Origin: Prosapia bicincta
Taxonomy: Eukaryota; Arthropoda; Insecta; Hemiptera; Cercopidae
DNA: 64,000 nucleotides
NCBI GenBank assembly: GCA_036971475.1
Contig: JBAIZL010000003.1
Location: 56,581,342-56,645,341 of the forward strand
Direction: 5' to 3'
Shown one piece after another: positions 46,850 through 59,037 of this stretch (position 1 is the stretch's first letter; every line of letters starts with the position of its first letter). The notes under the pieces were generated by a model that was given only the letters and a program-made list of their open reading frames with translations, was not told where the DNA came from and did not search any database. The position numbers and the translations under genes were made by a program.

Positions 46850-47534
46850 AGTTTATCTATATAAACGTTTTTGCAATTTTTTCAATACAAATTTTTCAAT
46901 ACAAATATAGGGTAGGGATGTAGGTGTGTTTTTGAGAGCATTGTGGTTATGATATCAAAAAGTGTATGTGAGTTATAATGTAAATAATTGGCCCACACAT
47001 ACTCAGTTTCACCCAATTACATTATTAGTCACATACATTTGTTGACATCATAATATCATCTAAAATACACCTACATCCCTACAATATATCCCACCCCACC
47101 CTAACCTATAATAACCAAGAGGTCATTTATGGTCTGAGTTGACAATGGGACAGGTTGCCCAAAACGACCCTTATCAACAATCATAGAAGTAAGGGCTAAT
47201 ATAGGCAACTGTAACATATTTAAAAGTGTTTTTAGTCACAAATAAATATTTTTATTGATTCCGTCTTCATGAGAGCTACTAGTTTTTAACTTAAAACCCT
47301 TTTAAATATCTTGAATTTTGTAGTTTATAATGTTCGGTGAATTTTAATTAATCACTTTAACATAATTTTAAAGTGATTAACTTGTAAATATGTTACACTT
47401 GTCTAGTAAGTGCTTGTATAGGCAACTGTAACACTTTTACAAGTCTTTTAGTCACAAATAAACATTTTTATTCAAATAAATCCTGTTGTACATTTTTTTT
47501 GCAAAGCAATCATCTCCAGAGAAATGTGGTACAA
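46850..47534. mobile_element. Cluster of family C end fragments and an A-family end
   Basis: 47020-47260 and 47395-47470 are diverged family C 3' ends (GGTCTGAGTTGACAATGGGA, TATAGGCAACTGTAACA, AGTCACAAATAAA). Between them 47322-47380 holds an A-family outermost end (TTTTGTAGTTTATAATGTTCGG, AATCACTTTAAC and its mirror TTAAAGTGATTAAC). No coding sequence remains. Confidence 0.6.
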
Positions 47535-47639
47535 TATTAGTTACATTAAATAAAATTGAGCAAGGAAATCTTTTGTTCTGAGGATTATTGTCTTTCTTGA
47601 CAATGTGGACTGGTGAAGCAAATGTTTCCATACATTTGA

Positions 47640-48735
47640 GATATAAATAATAATCACTTTAACAATAGTTTATGAATATCTGAACCTTAATTTTGTGTGT
47701 TTGGTTAAACTTACTGAGACAGAATGTTTTCGATCGCTATGTGGCGATCTTCATCAGTATCTGCTGCTTGGAGATGTCAAGTCAAGCGGTGGTGGTTTTA
47801 AAGGCAGGTTTTCGATAGTATCAAAGAGTATGTGTGATTTGTATTGTGCTTGTTCATTTAATAAGTATGTACTTTGTGTTTTTTGAATGTCTGAAAAATT
47901 TCATATTTTTCTAGTGTGTTGAGATGTGGCCTTTTTTTGTTAATGTGTAGGATTTCTAGGATATGGTAAATGTCTGTGTATTTGTGTCCTGTTTCTTTTA
48001 TGTGATTGTAAGGTGCTGAGTTGGTGTTCTGTTTGTGTTCCTCAACTCTTTGTATAAAACTGCAACCTGTTTGTCCAATGTAGAATTTGTTACATTTGTC
48101 GCAGTTTAGTTTGTATACGCCTGGTGCTTGTAATCTATTTTTGTTGTTGGGGCCGTGTTGTATTTTGTATTATAACTTGTTATTAGTTTTGTATGCTATT
48201 TTGTATCTTGTTTTTTGAAATTTGTGGGTTATTTTATTTGTTGTTTTGTATGGTAATATGATGTATTTGTTTTTCCTGCCAGTAGTGTTAATTTTAGTGT
48301 TTTTTTTGTATTTCGCACCATAGTTTGTCTATTATTGTGGTGTTGTATCCATTTGTGTATGCTAAATATTTAATAGAGTCTAGTTCTTTGTTTATGTTTT
48401 ATGTGGTCATTGGAACTACTTTAAGTCCATGGAACATGAATCTGAAGGCAGCGTGTTTGTGTGGATAGGGTGGTTTGAGGTGTTGTGGATAAGTGTGTCT
48501 GTTGTTATGGGTTTCCTATAAATGTTGAAGCTGTGTTTTTGTGTGTGGCTTTTTGTTATGGTTAGGTTGAGGAAGTTTAGGGTTCGGTTGTTTCAATCTC
48601 TGAGGTAAAGTGGAGTTTTGAAAGTGGGGTGTATTTTATTAGTGTAGATGAGGAGTTTTTCCCATTGTCGGGTGTTGCCTCTGTATAGTGTTATGATATC
48701 TTCGACGGATCTGTACCAGTAAATGAATTTGTCTG
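47640..48735 (-). mobile_element. Penelope-like element, family A copy 2
   Basis: Read on the - strand: a degraded RT C-terminus (KFIYWYRSVEDIITLYRG where YVDD is expected; LNFLNLTI; IYRKP), a linker, then the endonuclease with GVYKLNCDKCNKFYIGQTG and RVEEHKQN, and the 3' end. The end motif is intact: CTGATGA (47751-47757), one A, GATCGC paired with GCGATC, GAAA (47728-47731). Stops and frame breaks make it inactive, although the GIY-YIG core itself is well preserved. The RT is truncated near 48735. Confidence 0.88.
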
Positions 48736-48746
48736 CTAGCTAAAGG

Positions 48747-51265
48747 GTTCTTCTAGCTAAAGTAAATCTATTCTCTATTATAATTGTAAAATTAGTCGAA
48801 GAAGAAAAGGGTTTCTATACTTCTTTGTAAGAAGGGTAATGGAAATAAAGTGAAGTAAGGGTCAATCCCCTGATACTGGGAAAAGGAGAGAGTTATGGTT
48901 AAACTCTAAGAGGCAGTGTCACCCCATAACTGTTGTACTACTCATAGAAAAGCATTTTATATTTCTTACAGAGTAAAATTTAGTATCTCATTTCAAAGAT
49001 GGAAACAAATATTATGTGTGTAAAAAAAGTCATAACATAGCTTTTTATAATGTATTTTTTTTTAAATTGTTTGTACCTCCCAACATTTATTTAAAGGTGT
49101 TTGTTCTGTCCCATGATCCGTTTTGGATTAAGCTAATAAAACAGTTTTCATCAGCAAGTGTCACATAAACATACAGGTTGCCGCATATAAAAGTAGCCTC
49201 ATGAATGAAACGTAACACAATTAAAATTAAATTTGTTTATTTATGACATATCCTGTATTGTTGTAACAATTTACAAATATCATTTAATAAAGAAGTTTCT
49301 TCTTTAACTAATTTTACTAGCTCTTAAAACTAATTTTAAACTACTTAACTAAGTTAATAGGTAATTGCTTACTTCCTGACGTGTTTCAAAACAATCGTTC
49401 CTTTACGAAGCTAACCCTCTACTAAATAGTAGTATCATTTAATATTTTGTTCAATAGTCGTAATAGTTGTAGTGCGTATGCAGTTTGTGATCAAGAGCTT
49501 TTCCTCTTCAATGGTTTTTGGATTGCTGCCATATATTTTATTTTTTAAATTTCCCCATAAGTAATAATTAGAAGGAGACAAATCCCGTGATCTCGACGCA
49601 CATAAACCTGAGGAGATAGTCCTCTCTTAGGTAAAAACACATCGCACATAAGTCAGCTATCCACTAGGCGTGTGACAAGTGTTGTTGGTAAAATGAATAT
49701 GTAATTTCGTGTGGTATTAGTTAATTAATAATATAATAGAAAATCTCCATGTAGACATCGGTTTAAACGTTATACAATCTCGGCTAAGTTACTTGTATGT
49801 GTGCTACCATGAATGTTAAAGTGTACAGATAAAAATAGTTACCACTCTCACTTTTTAAAAGCAAAATATTGTAATTAAAGTACTTACAAACTTATCTGTA
49901 CTATTGAAACTTTTGCGAAGTTAGTCTTCCCGTCATTGTGTTTAATATTAATAACTACAAAACACAGTAAACTAAATATTTTTTGAAAATATTGGATTAG
50001 TATTTATTTTTCTTTAGACACAATGAAAGTTTTGTCCTTGAATTCAATCCATTTCTTTGGTTCAATTCGTCTAATATGGTTTTTGTTTTTTATTATATTT
50101 TTACTAATTATAATAACTATATTTTTTTATTCCATTTTCAACTTATAGCTCCTAAATCACACGTAAAGACTTGGAAATATATTAATGTATGCCACTGTCT
50201 ATATTGGCCTTACTTTTGGTTGTTGTAGAAGAAGAGTTACATCCTGAATATATTCTTCTTGATTTCATTTACACCTCTTTTACCCAATTACACAACAGAT
50301 TGTCGGAACATGATCAACATCTAAGTCATCTTGGAAAGTTTTACTAAGAACATTATCATCAATTAGTACTTAACCTACATTCGTCTGATACACATCTCCC
50401 AACAACATCAACTTCTACATCTAGCAAAAGCACATTACTTTGTTGTTCAAGTTCAAAGCTAAACAAAAAATCAGTTCTTTTGAATTATTATTTCAAAGAC
50501 TAATGTATCCTTCGTAATTCTAGAAATTTTTGTACTATATGTATGTGGTGGGTTTTTAAAGTTTATACACTAAAACAAAATAAGCTATTAATAAAATAAC
50601 ATCTATGGTTTTGTTCTGAAATACCATACCCAACAATGTAAACTTATAAGGTTATGAGTAATTATTGCATAGCTGTGTGAATACTTATGAACTAATTTGT
50701 TGGCGTGTTTCAAAACATTAGTTTCATTGAAGAAGCCACCCTACTGCCAGTGGTTGCTGGACATATGATTTATAAGGTTGGAGAGGGTTTGGGTTAAGCG
50801 GGTTGTTTACTATGTAATAAGATAAGGTGTTAGATTTGAAGTGTGTGCGAACATTTAAGGTAGGTTGTTTTTTTGTTGTGTGATGTTTGAATATTTAAAA
50901 TTTTACTGTAGTGGTTAGTTTTTTACTATGGCTTAATACTTTTTTTATGTTGTTGATGAAACATAAATTAAAAATCCAGCTACACAACACATATAAAAAA
51001 CCCCCAACACACATACACAAGCATCCATACTAACTTAAATATTCCCCACATACTAAACCATAGTAAATAAATTAACCACTACAGAAAAATTAAATATTCA
51101 AACATTACACAACACAAAAACAGCATACAAATGACCTCACACTCTTCGAAACACCTTATTCCATTTTATAGTAAACAAAAATCATAAATCATAGGTCTTG
51201 CAACCTTGAGCAATCGCCAGGAGTAGCAGGTCAGCTTCGCCAATAAAATGATAGCTTTGAATAAA
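48747..51265. repeat. Part B of the duplicated segment, with E and F ends and a transposase scrap
   Basis: Contains a family E end at about 49310-49430 and a scrap of a DDE transposase at 49446-49660 (see the copy at 56139). At 50670-51180 is a further foldback-like unit with end TGTTGGCGTGTTTCAAAAC. Relative to the copy at 55449-57860 it has about 110 extra bp at 50630-50742. Most of the rest is unassigned AT-rich sequence. Confidence 0.65.
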
Positions 51266-52694
51266 TGAATATTAGTTACATTAAATAAAACTGAGCAAGG
51301 AAATCTTTTGTTCTGAGGATTATTGTCTTTCTTGAGAATGTGGACTGGTGAAGCAAATGTTTCCATACATTTGAGATATAAATAATAAACACTTTAACAA
51401 TAGTTTATGAATATCCGAACTTTAATTTTGTATGTTTGGTTAAGCTTACTGAGACAGAATGTTTTCAATCGCTATGTGGCGATCTTCATTAGTGTCTTCT
51501 GCTTGGTGATGTCGGGTCAAGCGGTGACGGCTTTAAAGGCAGGTTTTCGATAGTATCAAAGAGTATGTGTGATTTGTATTGTGTTTGTTCGTTTAATAAG
51601 TTTGTACTTTGTGTTTTTTGAGTGTCTGAAAAATTTCATATTTTTCTAGTGTGTTGAGTTGTGGTCCTTTTTTGTTGATGTGTAGGATTTCTAGGATATT
51701 GTAAATGTCTGTGTATTTGTGTTCTGTTTCTTTTATGTGATTGTAAGATGCTGAGTTGGTGTTCTGTTTGTGTTCCTCGGCTCTTTGTTTAAAGCTGCAA
51801 CCTGTTTGTCCAATGTAGAATTTGTTACATTTGTCGCAGTTTAGATGGTATACGCCTGGTGCTTGTAGTCTATGTTTGTTGTTGGGGCCGTGTTGTATTT
51901 TGTATTATAACTTGTTATTAGTTTTGTGTGCTATTTTGTATCTTGTTTTTTAAAATTAGCGTGTTATTTTATTTGTTGTTTAGTTTATGTATTGTAATAT
52001 GATGTATTTGTTTTTCCTGTCTGTAGTGTTAATTTTAGTGTTTTTTTTGTATTTTGTACTATAGTTTGTCTATTATTGTGGTGTTGCATCCATTTGTGTA
52101 TGCTAAATATTTAATTGAGTCTAGTTCTTTGTTTATGTTTTATGTGGTCATTGGACTACTTTAAGTCTATGGAGTATGAATCTGAAGGCGGCGTGTTTGT
52201 GTTGGATAGGAAGGTTGGAGTTGTTATGAATAAATGAGTCTGTTATTATGGGTTTCCTATAAATGTTGAAGTTGTGATATTGTGTGTGACTTTTTGTTAT
52301 GGTTAGCTTGAGGAAGTTTAGGGATCGGTTGTTTCAATCTCTAATTTGAAGTGGAGTTTTGGGTGTATTTTATGTGTAGGTGAGGGGTTTTTCCCATTGT
52401 CGGGTGTTGCCTCTGTATAGTGTTATGATATCATCGACGTATCTGTACCATTACCCATCACGGATGGGAACATTGGATTTGTGAATTTTAGGGACAGCAC
52501 GGGGGTAGGAACAATTACTAAACAAAAAGCAGAAATAATTTACTTTAAAGAAAGTATTAAAACCTTATACAAAAATTAGGACTTTCTAAAATATAGGTTA
52601 TACCAACTTCACTTAAATCTCTCCAACATGATTGGACACGGACTTACATTACAAATGGTAATTTAATGTAAATTATTTCCGCTTTTAGTTTAGT

Positions 52695-53505
52695 AATTGT
52701 ACTTACCCTCCGCACTCTCCCTAAAATTCACAAATCTAATGTCCACATCCAAGCCATCATCAACTACCAAAATGCCCCTGCACATAAACTAGAAAAATAC
52801 ATGGACAAAATAATCAGAAAATCTATAAACTTAAATACAGAAACACACATAAAAACAAAAAAACCCTCATAAATAAAATAAAAGACATAAACATACCATA
52901 CAATTCAACACTACTATCCCTCGACCATAACAAATATGTACACCAACATACTGTATCCGAAACTCTCAACATCCTAGAAACCCAATTAATACAGAACGAC
53001 ATACCTAAAACCCACGTTACCTAAATCCTAATCATCCTCCAAACCATCACCAAACAAAACTATTTCACCCACAACTCAAACTTCTATTCATAACCAGATG
53101 GCCTACCCATGGGAAGTCCTATCAGTAGTGTCCTAAGCGAAATTTTCCTACAACACATAGAAAACGCCAAGATACTCACAAACAATACACAAGCAAACAA
53201 ATTCATTTACTAGTACGGATCCGTCAATGATATCATAACACTATACAGAGGCAACTCCCGACAATGCAAAAAACTCCTCACCTACACAAGTAAAATACAC
53301 CCAAATCTCCACTTCCCCTCAGAGATCGAAACAACCAATCCCTAAACTTCCTCAACATAACAAAAAGCAACACACAAAAACACAGCTGTAACATTTACAG
53401 GAAACTCAGAACAACAGACACACTTATCCATAACACCTCAAACCACCCTATCCAACACAAACAGGCCGCCTTCAGATTCATACTCCATAGACTTAAAGAA
53501 GTTCA
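52695..53505 (+). pseudogene. Family A reverse transcriptase, decayed
   Basis: + strand fragments in order: LRTLPKIHKSNVHIQ and IINYQNAPAHKLEKYMDK (the fingers region); later NYFTHNSNFYS then DGLPMGSPISSVLSEIFLQ (the conserved block before the active site); then KFIY-stop-YGSVNDI, where YVDD should be, so the catalytic aspartates are lost; then a frameshifted tail with AAFRFILHRL-like residues. Many stops. This shows the family once had the same architecture as family B. Confidence 0.85.
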
Positions 53506-53506
53506 A

Positions 53507-54113
53507 ATGACCACTGAAAACAATAAGACATTAAACAAAGAACTAGAAACAATTAAATATTTAGCATACACAAATGGATACAACACCACAATAACAAACA
53601 AACTATGGTACAAAATACAAAAAAACACTAAAATTAACACTACAGACAAGGAAAACAAATACATCACATTACCATACATAAACAAAACAACAAATAAAAT
53701 AACCTACAAATTTCAAAAAACAGGATACAAAATAGCATACAAAACTAATTACAAGTTACAATACAAAATAAAACACTGCAAGAACATCAACGATAAACTA
53801 TAAGCACCAGGCGTATGCAAACTGAATTGCGATGAATGCAACATTTTATATTGGACAAACAGATCTTAGCTTTAAACGAAGAGTCGAGGAACACAAACAG
53901 AACACCAACTCAGCATCTTGCAATCACAAAAAAGGAACAGGACACAAATACACAGACATTCCCCATATCCTAGAAATCTTACACATCTTCAAAAAAGGAC
54001 CACATCTCAACACACCAGAACAATATGAAATTTACAGACACAAAATCACAAGTACAAACATACTAAACGAACAAACACAATACAAAATCATACATACTCT
54101 TAGATACTATTGA
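53507..54113 (+). pseudogene. Family A linker and GIY-YIG endonuclease, frameshifted
   Basis: 53507-53803 is open for 98 codons and corresponds to the linker (TLNKELETIKYLAYTNGY). It breaks just before the nuclease. Then VCKLNCDECN, a frame change, FYIGQTDLSFKRRVEEHKQN (53840-53900) and THLNTPEQYEIYRHKI, LNEQTQYKII. The glycine-rich GIY start has become GVC, and the frame is broken between the two halves of the motif. Confidence 0.85.
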
Positions 54114-54587
54114 AAACCTGCCTTTAAATCCGTCACCGCTTGACCTGACATCTCCAAGCAGAAGACACTGATGAAGATCGCCACATAGAGATTGAAAACG
54201 TTCTGTCTCAGTAAGTTTCAAAAAATTGAGAAAATTTAGAGTTTGGATAGTCATAAATTATTGTTAAAGTGAATAAGATTCCCGAACAGACTACAAAACT
54301 CAAGAATCATAAATTTTTTTACCCTATAAATGAGTCATTTTGAGAATACTAAACAAGATTATGACGACAAAATTTCAATAAATGTCAACAAAAAGTTGAT
54401 TAAATATCAAGGAAGTAAAGATTTTAACATCTGTAAACAATCTGTGATAAACTAAGGGCAAAAATATGATAATAATGGTTATTAGGAGGAAAAATATTAA
54501 AATTAAATCAAAGATAACTGAACCTTTTATATTTGTTGATTCCATTTCACACGAGTTACTGGTTTTCACTAAAACAATTGTAAATAT

Positions 54588-54740
54588 TTTACAAACTTAC
54601 CTATAGTAGCATGTACTTATATTTGTTGTGGACGGCCGTTTCTCAACAATGGGACACATCTCTCAAAACGACCGTTCTCAAAAAATATAAGTAAGTGCTA
54701 CTATAGGCAAGCTTGTAAAATATATACAAGTGTTTAAATG
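54588..54740. mobile_element. Foldback of family C ends
   Basis: Left ACAAACTTACCTATAGTAGC and right GCTACTATAGGCAAGCTTGT are inverted copies, as are TGTACTTATATTTG and AATATAAGTAAGTGC. The middle has AATGGGACACATCTC and AAAACGACCG, the family C end motif. No coding part. Confidence 0.7.
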
Positions 54741-54921
54741 AGTGTTTTACTAATTTGAATATCAAGAAATTTATAAGAGAAGTATTTTTATAGAAGAGAC
54801 CAAAATACAAACATATTGAGTATATTAACTCAAGAATGGTAGTTAAGAGAAATATATTGTTATAAAATATTAAATGAATATTGTATATTTATGATGCAGT
54901 ATGAAAATAATCTTATACCAG

Positions 54922-55060
54922 CTGATTTGTCTGTTTCAGGTTTGACAGTTACAGCTGGGTGAGTCCAACTGATTTGTCTGCTTCAGGTTTGAAAGTCACA
55001 GCTTGGTGAGTTCAACTGATGTGTCCGTTTCAGGTTTAAAAGTCGCAGCTTCATCTGAAC
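54922..55060 (+). repeat. 47-bp tandem triplication carrying splice-like sites
   Basis: CTGATTTGT starts at 54922 and 54969, and CTGATGTGT at 55016, a strict 47-bp period. Units one and two each contain TTTCAG or CTTCAG, a 19-bp segment (GTTTGACAGTTACAGCTGG and GTTTGAAAGTCACAGCTTG), then GTGAGT. The third has the acceptor-like part and GTTTAAAAGTCGCAGCT but no GTGAGT. Either a minute exon was triplicated with its sites or this is a chance minisatellite. Confidence 0.65.
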
Positions 55061-55448
55061 AGTACCTTAGTATGACATGACTGGAAATCGACCTGAAACG
55101 GCTGCTATACAAAAGGCGGAGGGCCATATAATGAGAGGTGTGTACAAGAATATGTTGTTACAAAGATAACCAAGAAATATTATCATCACCTAAATATTTA
55201 AATGTAGTAATTACATTTGTGATGTTTAAGAATCGTCGCATTCTCTGCTAAAACAGTCAAATAGTTAAAATTAAAAATAACTTTTGAAACTAGCATCCTT
55301 ACGTCATAGTTCTTTTTATTTATTTCATTTTAAGATGTCCAGGCTTTTTTATCATGGTCACCTATGAAGAGTAAGAAAGGATTGTGAATAATAGGATTAG
55401 GGTAGGGTTATACAACCCCCTGGTATAAAACATCACCTGTGGAAGGTC

Positions 55449-57860
55449 TTCTAGCTAAAGTAAATCTATTCTCTATTATAATTGTGAAAATAGTCGTAAT
55501 AAGAAAAGGGTTCCTATACTTCTGTGTAAGAAGGGTAAGAGAAATAAAGTGAAGTAAGGGACAATCCCCTGATACTGGGAAAAGGAGAAAGTTATGGTGT
55601 AACTCTAAGAGGCAATGTCACCTCATAACTGTTGTACTACTCATAGAAAAGCATTTTATATTTCTTACAGCGTAAAAGTTAGTATCTCATTTCAAAGATG
55701 GAAACAAATATTATTTGTGTAAAAAAATCATAACATAGCTTTTTATCATGTATTTTTAAAAAAATCGTTTGTACCTCCTACCATGTATTTAAAGGTGTTT
55801 CTTCTGTCGCATAATTTTTTTTCGGATTAAGCTAATAAAACAGTTTTCATCAGCAAGTGTCACATAAACATACAGGTTGCCGCATGTAAAAGTAGCCCCA
55901 TGAATGAAACGTAACACAATTAAAATTATATTTGTTTATTTATGACATATCCTGGATTGTTGTAACAATTTACAAATATCATTTAATAAAGAAGTTTCTT
56001 GATATAATCATCTTGAATTCACTGATTAAACTAATTTTAAAAACTACTCAACTAAGTGATTACGAAATTGCTTACTTGCTGACGCGTTTCAAAACAATCC
56101 TTCCTTTTACGAAGCTAACCCTCTACTAAATAGTAGTATCATTTAATATTTTGTTCAATAGTCGTAATAGTTGTAGTGCGTATGCAGTTTGTGATCAAGA
56201 GCTTTTCCTCTTCAATGGTTTTAGGATTGCTGGCATATAATTTATTTTTTAAATTTCCCCGTAAGTAATAATTAGAAGGAGACAAATCCTGTGATCTCGA
56301 CGACCATAAACCTGAGGGGATAGTACTCTCATAGGTAAAAACACATCGCACATAAGTCAGTGATCCACGAGGCGTGTGACAAGTGTTGTTGGTAAAATGA
56401 ATATGTAATTTCGTGTGGTATTAGTTAATTAATAATTTGATAGAAAATCTCCATGTAGACATCGGTATAAATGTTATACAATCTCGGCTAAGTTACTTGT
56501 ATGTATGCTACCCTAAATGTTAAAGTGTATAGATAAAAATAGTTTCCACCCTCACTTTTTTTAAAAGCAAAATATTTTAATTAAAGTACTTAGAAATTTA
56601 TCTGTACTATTGAAACTTTTGCTAAGTTAGTCTTCGCGTCATTGTGTTTAATATTATTAATTACGAAACATAGTAACCTAAATATTTTTTTTAAATATTG
56701 GATTAGTATTTATTTTTCTTCAGACACAATAAAAGTGCTTTTCTTCAGTTCAATCCATTTCTTTTGTCCAATTTGTATAATATGGTTTTTGTTTTTTATT
56801 TTATTTTTACTAATTATAGTAACTATATTCTTTTATTCCATTTTCAACCTTAGCTCCTAACTCACACGTAAAGACTTGGAAATATATTAATGTATGCCAA
56901 TGTCTATATTGGCCTTACTTTTGGTTGTTGTAGAAGAAGAGTTACGGTCTGAATATATTCTTCTTGATTTCTTTTACACCTCTTTTACCCAATTACACAA
57001 CAGTTCTCATAACATGATCAAAATCTAAGTCATCTTGGAAAGTTTTACTAAGAACATTATCATCAATTAGTACTTAACCTACATTCGTCTGATACACATC
57101 TCCCAACAACATCAACTTCTACATCTAGCAAAAGCACATTACTTTGTTGCTCAAGTTCGCTAAACAAAAAATCAGTTCTTTTGAATTATTATTTCAAAGA
57201 CTAATGTATCGTTCGTAATTCTAGAAATTTTTGTACTATATGTATGTGGTGGGTTTTTAAAGCTTATACACTAAAACAAAAGAAGCTACTAATAAAATAA
57301 CATCAATGGTTTTGTTCTGAAATACAATACCCAACAATGCCAGTGGTTGCTGGACATATGATTTATAAGGTTGGAGAGGGTTTGGGTTAAGCGGGTTGTT
57401 TACTGTGAATTCTGATAAGGCATTAGATTTGAAGTGTGTGCGAACATTCAAGATAGGTTGTTTTTGTTTTGTTGTATGATGTTTGAATATTTAAATTTTA
57501 CTGTAGTGGTTAGTTTTTTACTATGGCTTAATACTTTTTTTATGTTGTTGTAGAAAAATAAATTAAAAATCCAGCTACACAACACTTATACAAAACCCCC
57601 AACACACATACACAAGCATCCATACTAATTTAAATATTCCCCACATACCAAACCATAGTAAATAAATTAACCATTACAGAAAAATTAAATATTCAAACAT
57701 TACACAACACAAAAACAGCATACAAATGACCACACACACTTAGAATGTAACACCTTATTCCATTTTAGAGTAAACATAAATCATAGGTCTTGCAAACTTG
57801 AGCGATCACCAGGAGTAGCAGGTCAGCTTCGTCAATAAAATGATAGTTTTGAAACTCGCC
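55449..57860. repeat. Segmental duplication, part B copy 2
   Basis: Matches 48747-51265 with scattered differences (GCTAAAGTAAATCTATTCTC at the start, CAGGAGTAGCAGGTCAGCTTC near the end). It lacks about 110 bp present in the first copy. It extends past the first copy's end into TTTTGAAACTCGCCAGCAAAT, an inverted copy of the end found inside copy 1 near 50700. The two copies together suggest the outer element (family F) ran between these inverted ends. Confidence 0.78.
56139..56351 (-). pseudogene. C-terminal scrap of a Tc1/mariner-superfamily transposase
   Basis: About 70 codons on the - strand. The phrase SGLWSSRSQDLSPSNYYLRG fits the GLWPPRSPDLTPxDFFLWG block near the third catalytic residue of insect DDE transposases, followed by LKNKLYASNPKTIEEEK, the usual sequel. 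A similar but more broken copy lies at 49446-49660, within the duplicated segment. The rest of the gene is missing. Confidence 0.6.
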
Positions 57861-58032
57861 AGCAAATAAGTTCATAATTATTCACAATAGTTAGTTATGA
57901 TTTATTATAAAATTATAGTACAGTAAAACTCCAACCAACAAATATTGTTCGTATCTGATCAAAAGACCATTGCAAAAGTAACGATTTCTCATGCTTTTAA
58001 GTAGGGTAAATGGGAAGAAATTTCAATACCCA

Positions 58033-58655
58033 TTTTTCACCACAAATTCAATAAATTTTATTTTAACCTTATGTACATTTCGACTACAAAGTAATCATCT
58101 TCAGAGGTATTGTTACAAATAACTAACTTACAGCTAAACCTATGCGTATTTATAAGCAACGGGAACTCCTTGGCCACGCTCCCTACACTATCCGACCAAT
58201 CAAGTTACGAGTAACAACTAGGTCTGGTCTAACAGAAAGAGTTACCGTTACATTATTTTTGAATTTTACAGTGATTATTAAATTTACACATTTAACAATT
58301 AAAACTATAACTATCTCTTAACTAATAGATACAATTGGGAATTCGGGATAGGCCCTTTGTCAGAATTTAATAATTTATTAGTTTCATATTTATTAATAAA
58401 CATACTTTCGAAACTATTTAACATATTTTTTGATTTGACATTTTAAATTAATTTAAGGTTATTTATATCTAAGTTATGATTAGTTTCTAAGATATGTTCA
58501 GCTACACTTGATTTCTCTGGCCTTTGAAATTTTATATGACTAATGTGTTCTTTGAATCTAGTGGAACTTTTTCGTTAAAATAAGGTTAATAAAGGTTAAA
58601 ATAAAATTTGTTGAATTTGTGGTGAGAGGTTGTTTTAATTAATATAAACTAATCA
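58033..58655 (-). mobile_element. Penelope-like element, family G, with GIY-YIG fragment
   Basis: Inverted ends (CACCACAAATTCAATAAATT at the left, AATTTGTTGAATTTGTGGTG at the right) enclose about 500 bp. On the - strand near 58590-58470 the sequence reads KSSTRFKEHISHIK, then PEKSSVAEHILETNHN, the C-terminal half of a GIY-YIG endonuclease. The 3' end (left on the + strand) has CTGAAGA (58098-58104), one T, GATTAC paired with GTAGTC, GAAA (58078-58081). Same family as the foldback at 6831-7058. Confidence 0.8.
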
Positions 58656-58869
58656 GTATCATTATACAAACTATAACTTGATATAAAATTTGTATTTGTT
58701 ACTATAATTTATAAAAAACATTGTTCATTACAACAAATGCACAGATATTCTAAATTAAAACCACATAATATTTACAATATTACATGAGCTGCGTTTTTGT
58801 TGATAACAATTATTTTATTAGTATAAATACATGCTGTATATTCATTGTTAACCTGTTTGTTTGTTTTAG

Positions 58870-58928
58870 AGGGTCTGAAGTTAGGCGCCTCCCATTCAAC
58901 AACCTGTTTTCTATCAATACATATGAAG
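58870..58928 (+). other. Candidate exon (59 bp)
   Basis: Bounded by TTTGTTTTAG and GAAG|GTAATT. One frame is open (GSEVRRLPFNNLFSINTYE). If spliced to the segment at 59038 it continues DTYFLFIKTAAI and stops. No homology recognised. Confidence 0.35.
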
Positions 58929-59037
58929 GTAATTATACTATATTTAAAATATGTCTTGACTATAATATTTTAATATCTTTGCTATTTCACACACACACAC
59001 ACAATTGTTTAATAAATAAATAAATTCCTGTTTTCAG

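Larger units (their letters stand above)
47535..51265. repeat. Segmental duplication, copy 1 of A-B unit
   Basis: 47535-48735 (part A) matches 51270-52450, and 48747-51265 (part B) matches 55449-57860, at high identity by eye. Because unique flank (47535-47640 versus 51270-51380) is shared along with the element, part A was copied as a genomic segment, not by two separate insertions. Order in the window is A, B, A', then extra element sequence, then B'. Confidence 0.8.
51382..54302. mobile_element. Head-to-head pair of family A elements forming a long palindrome
   Basis: Copy 3 (- strand, 51382-52510) and copy 4 (+ strand, 52660-54302) diverge from a shared centre near 52611. The similarity continues to the inner spacer: AACAATTACTAAAC at 52512 is mirrored by GTTTAGTAATTGT at 52693. 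Copy 3 has lost most of the RT, jumping from KIHKSNVPI straight to the late RT. Copy 4 retains most of it. Both outer ends carry the family motif; copy 3 reads CTAATGA, and copy 4 has a decayed stem (GATCGC with GAGATT). Confidence 0.8.

Noticed and set aside
47695..47886. 63-codon + strand frame LTETECFRSLCGDLHQYLLLGD, recurring at 54063 (-) and 60151 (+)
   Set aside because: It recurs because it is antisense or sense to the family A 3' end with its structured motif, not because it is a conserved protein.
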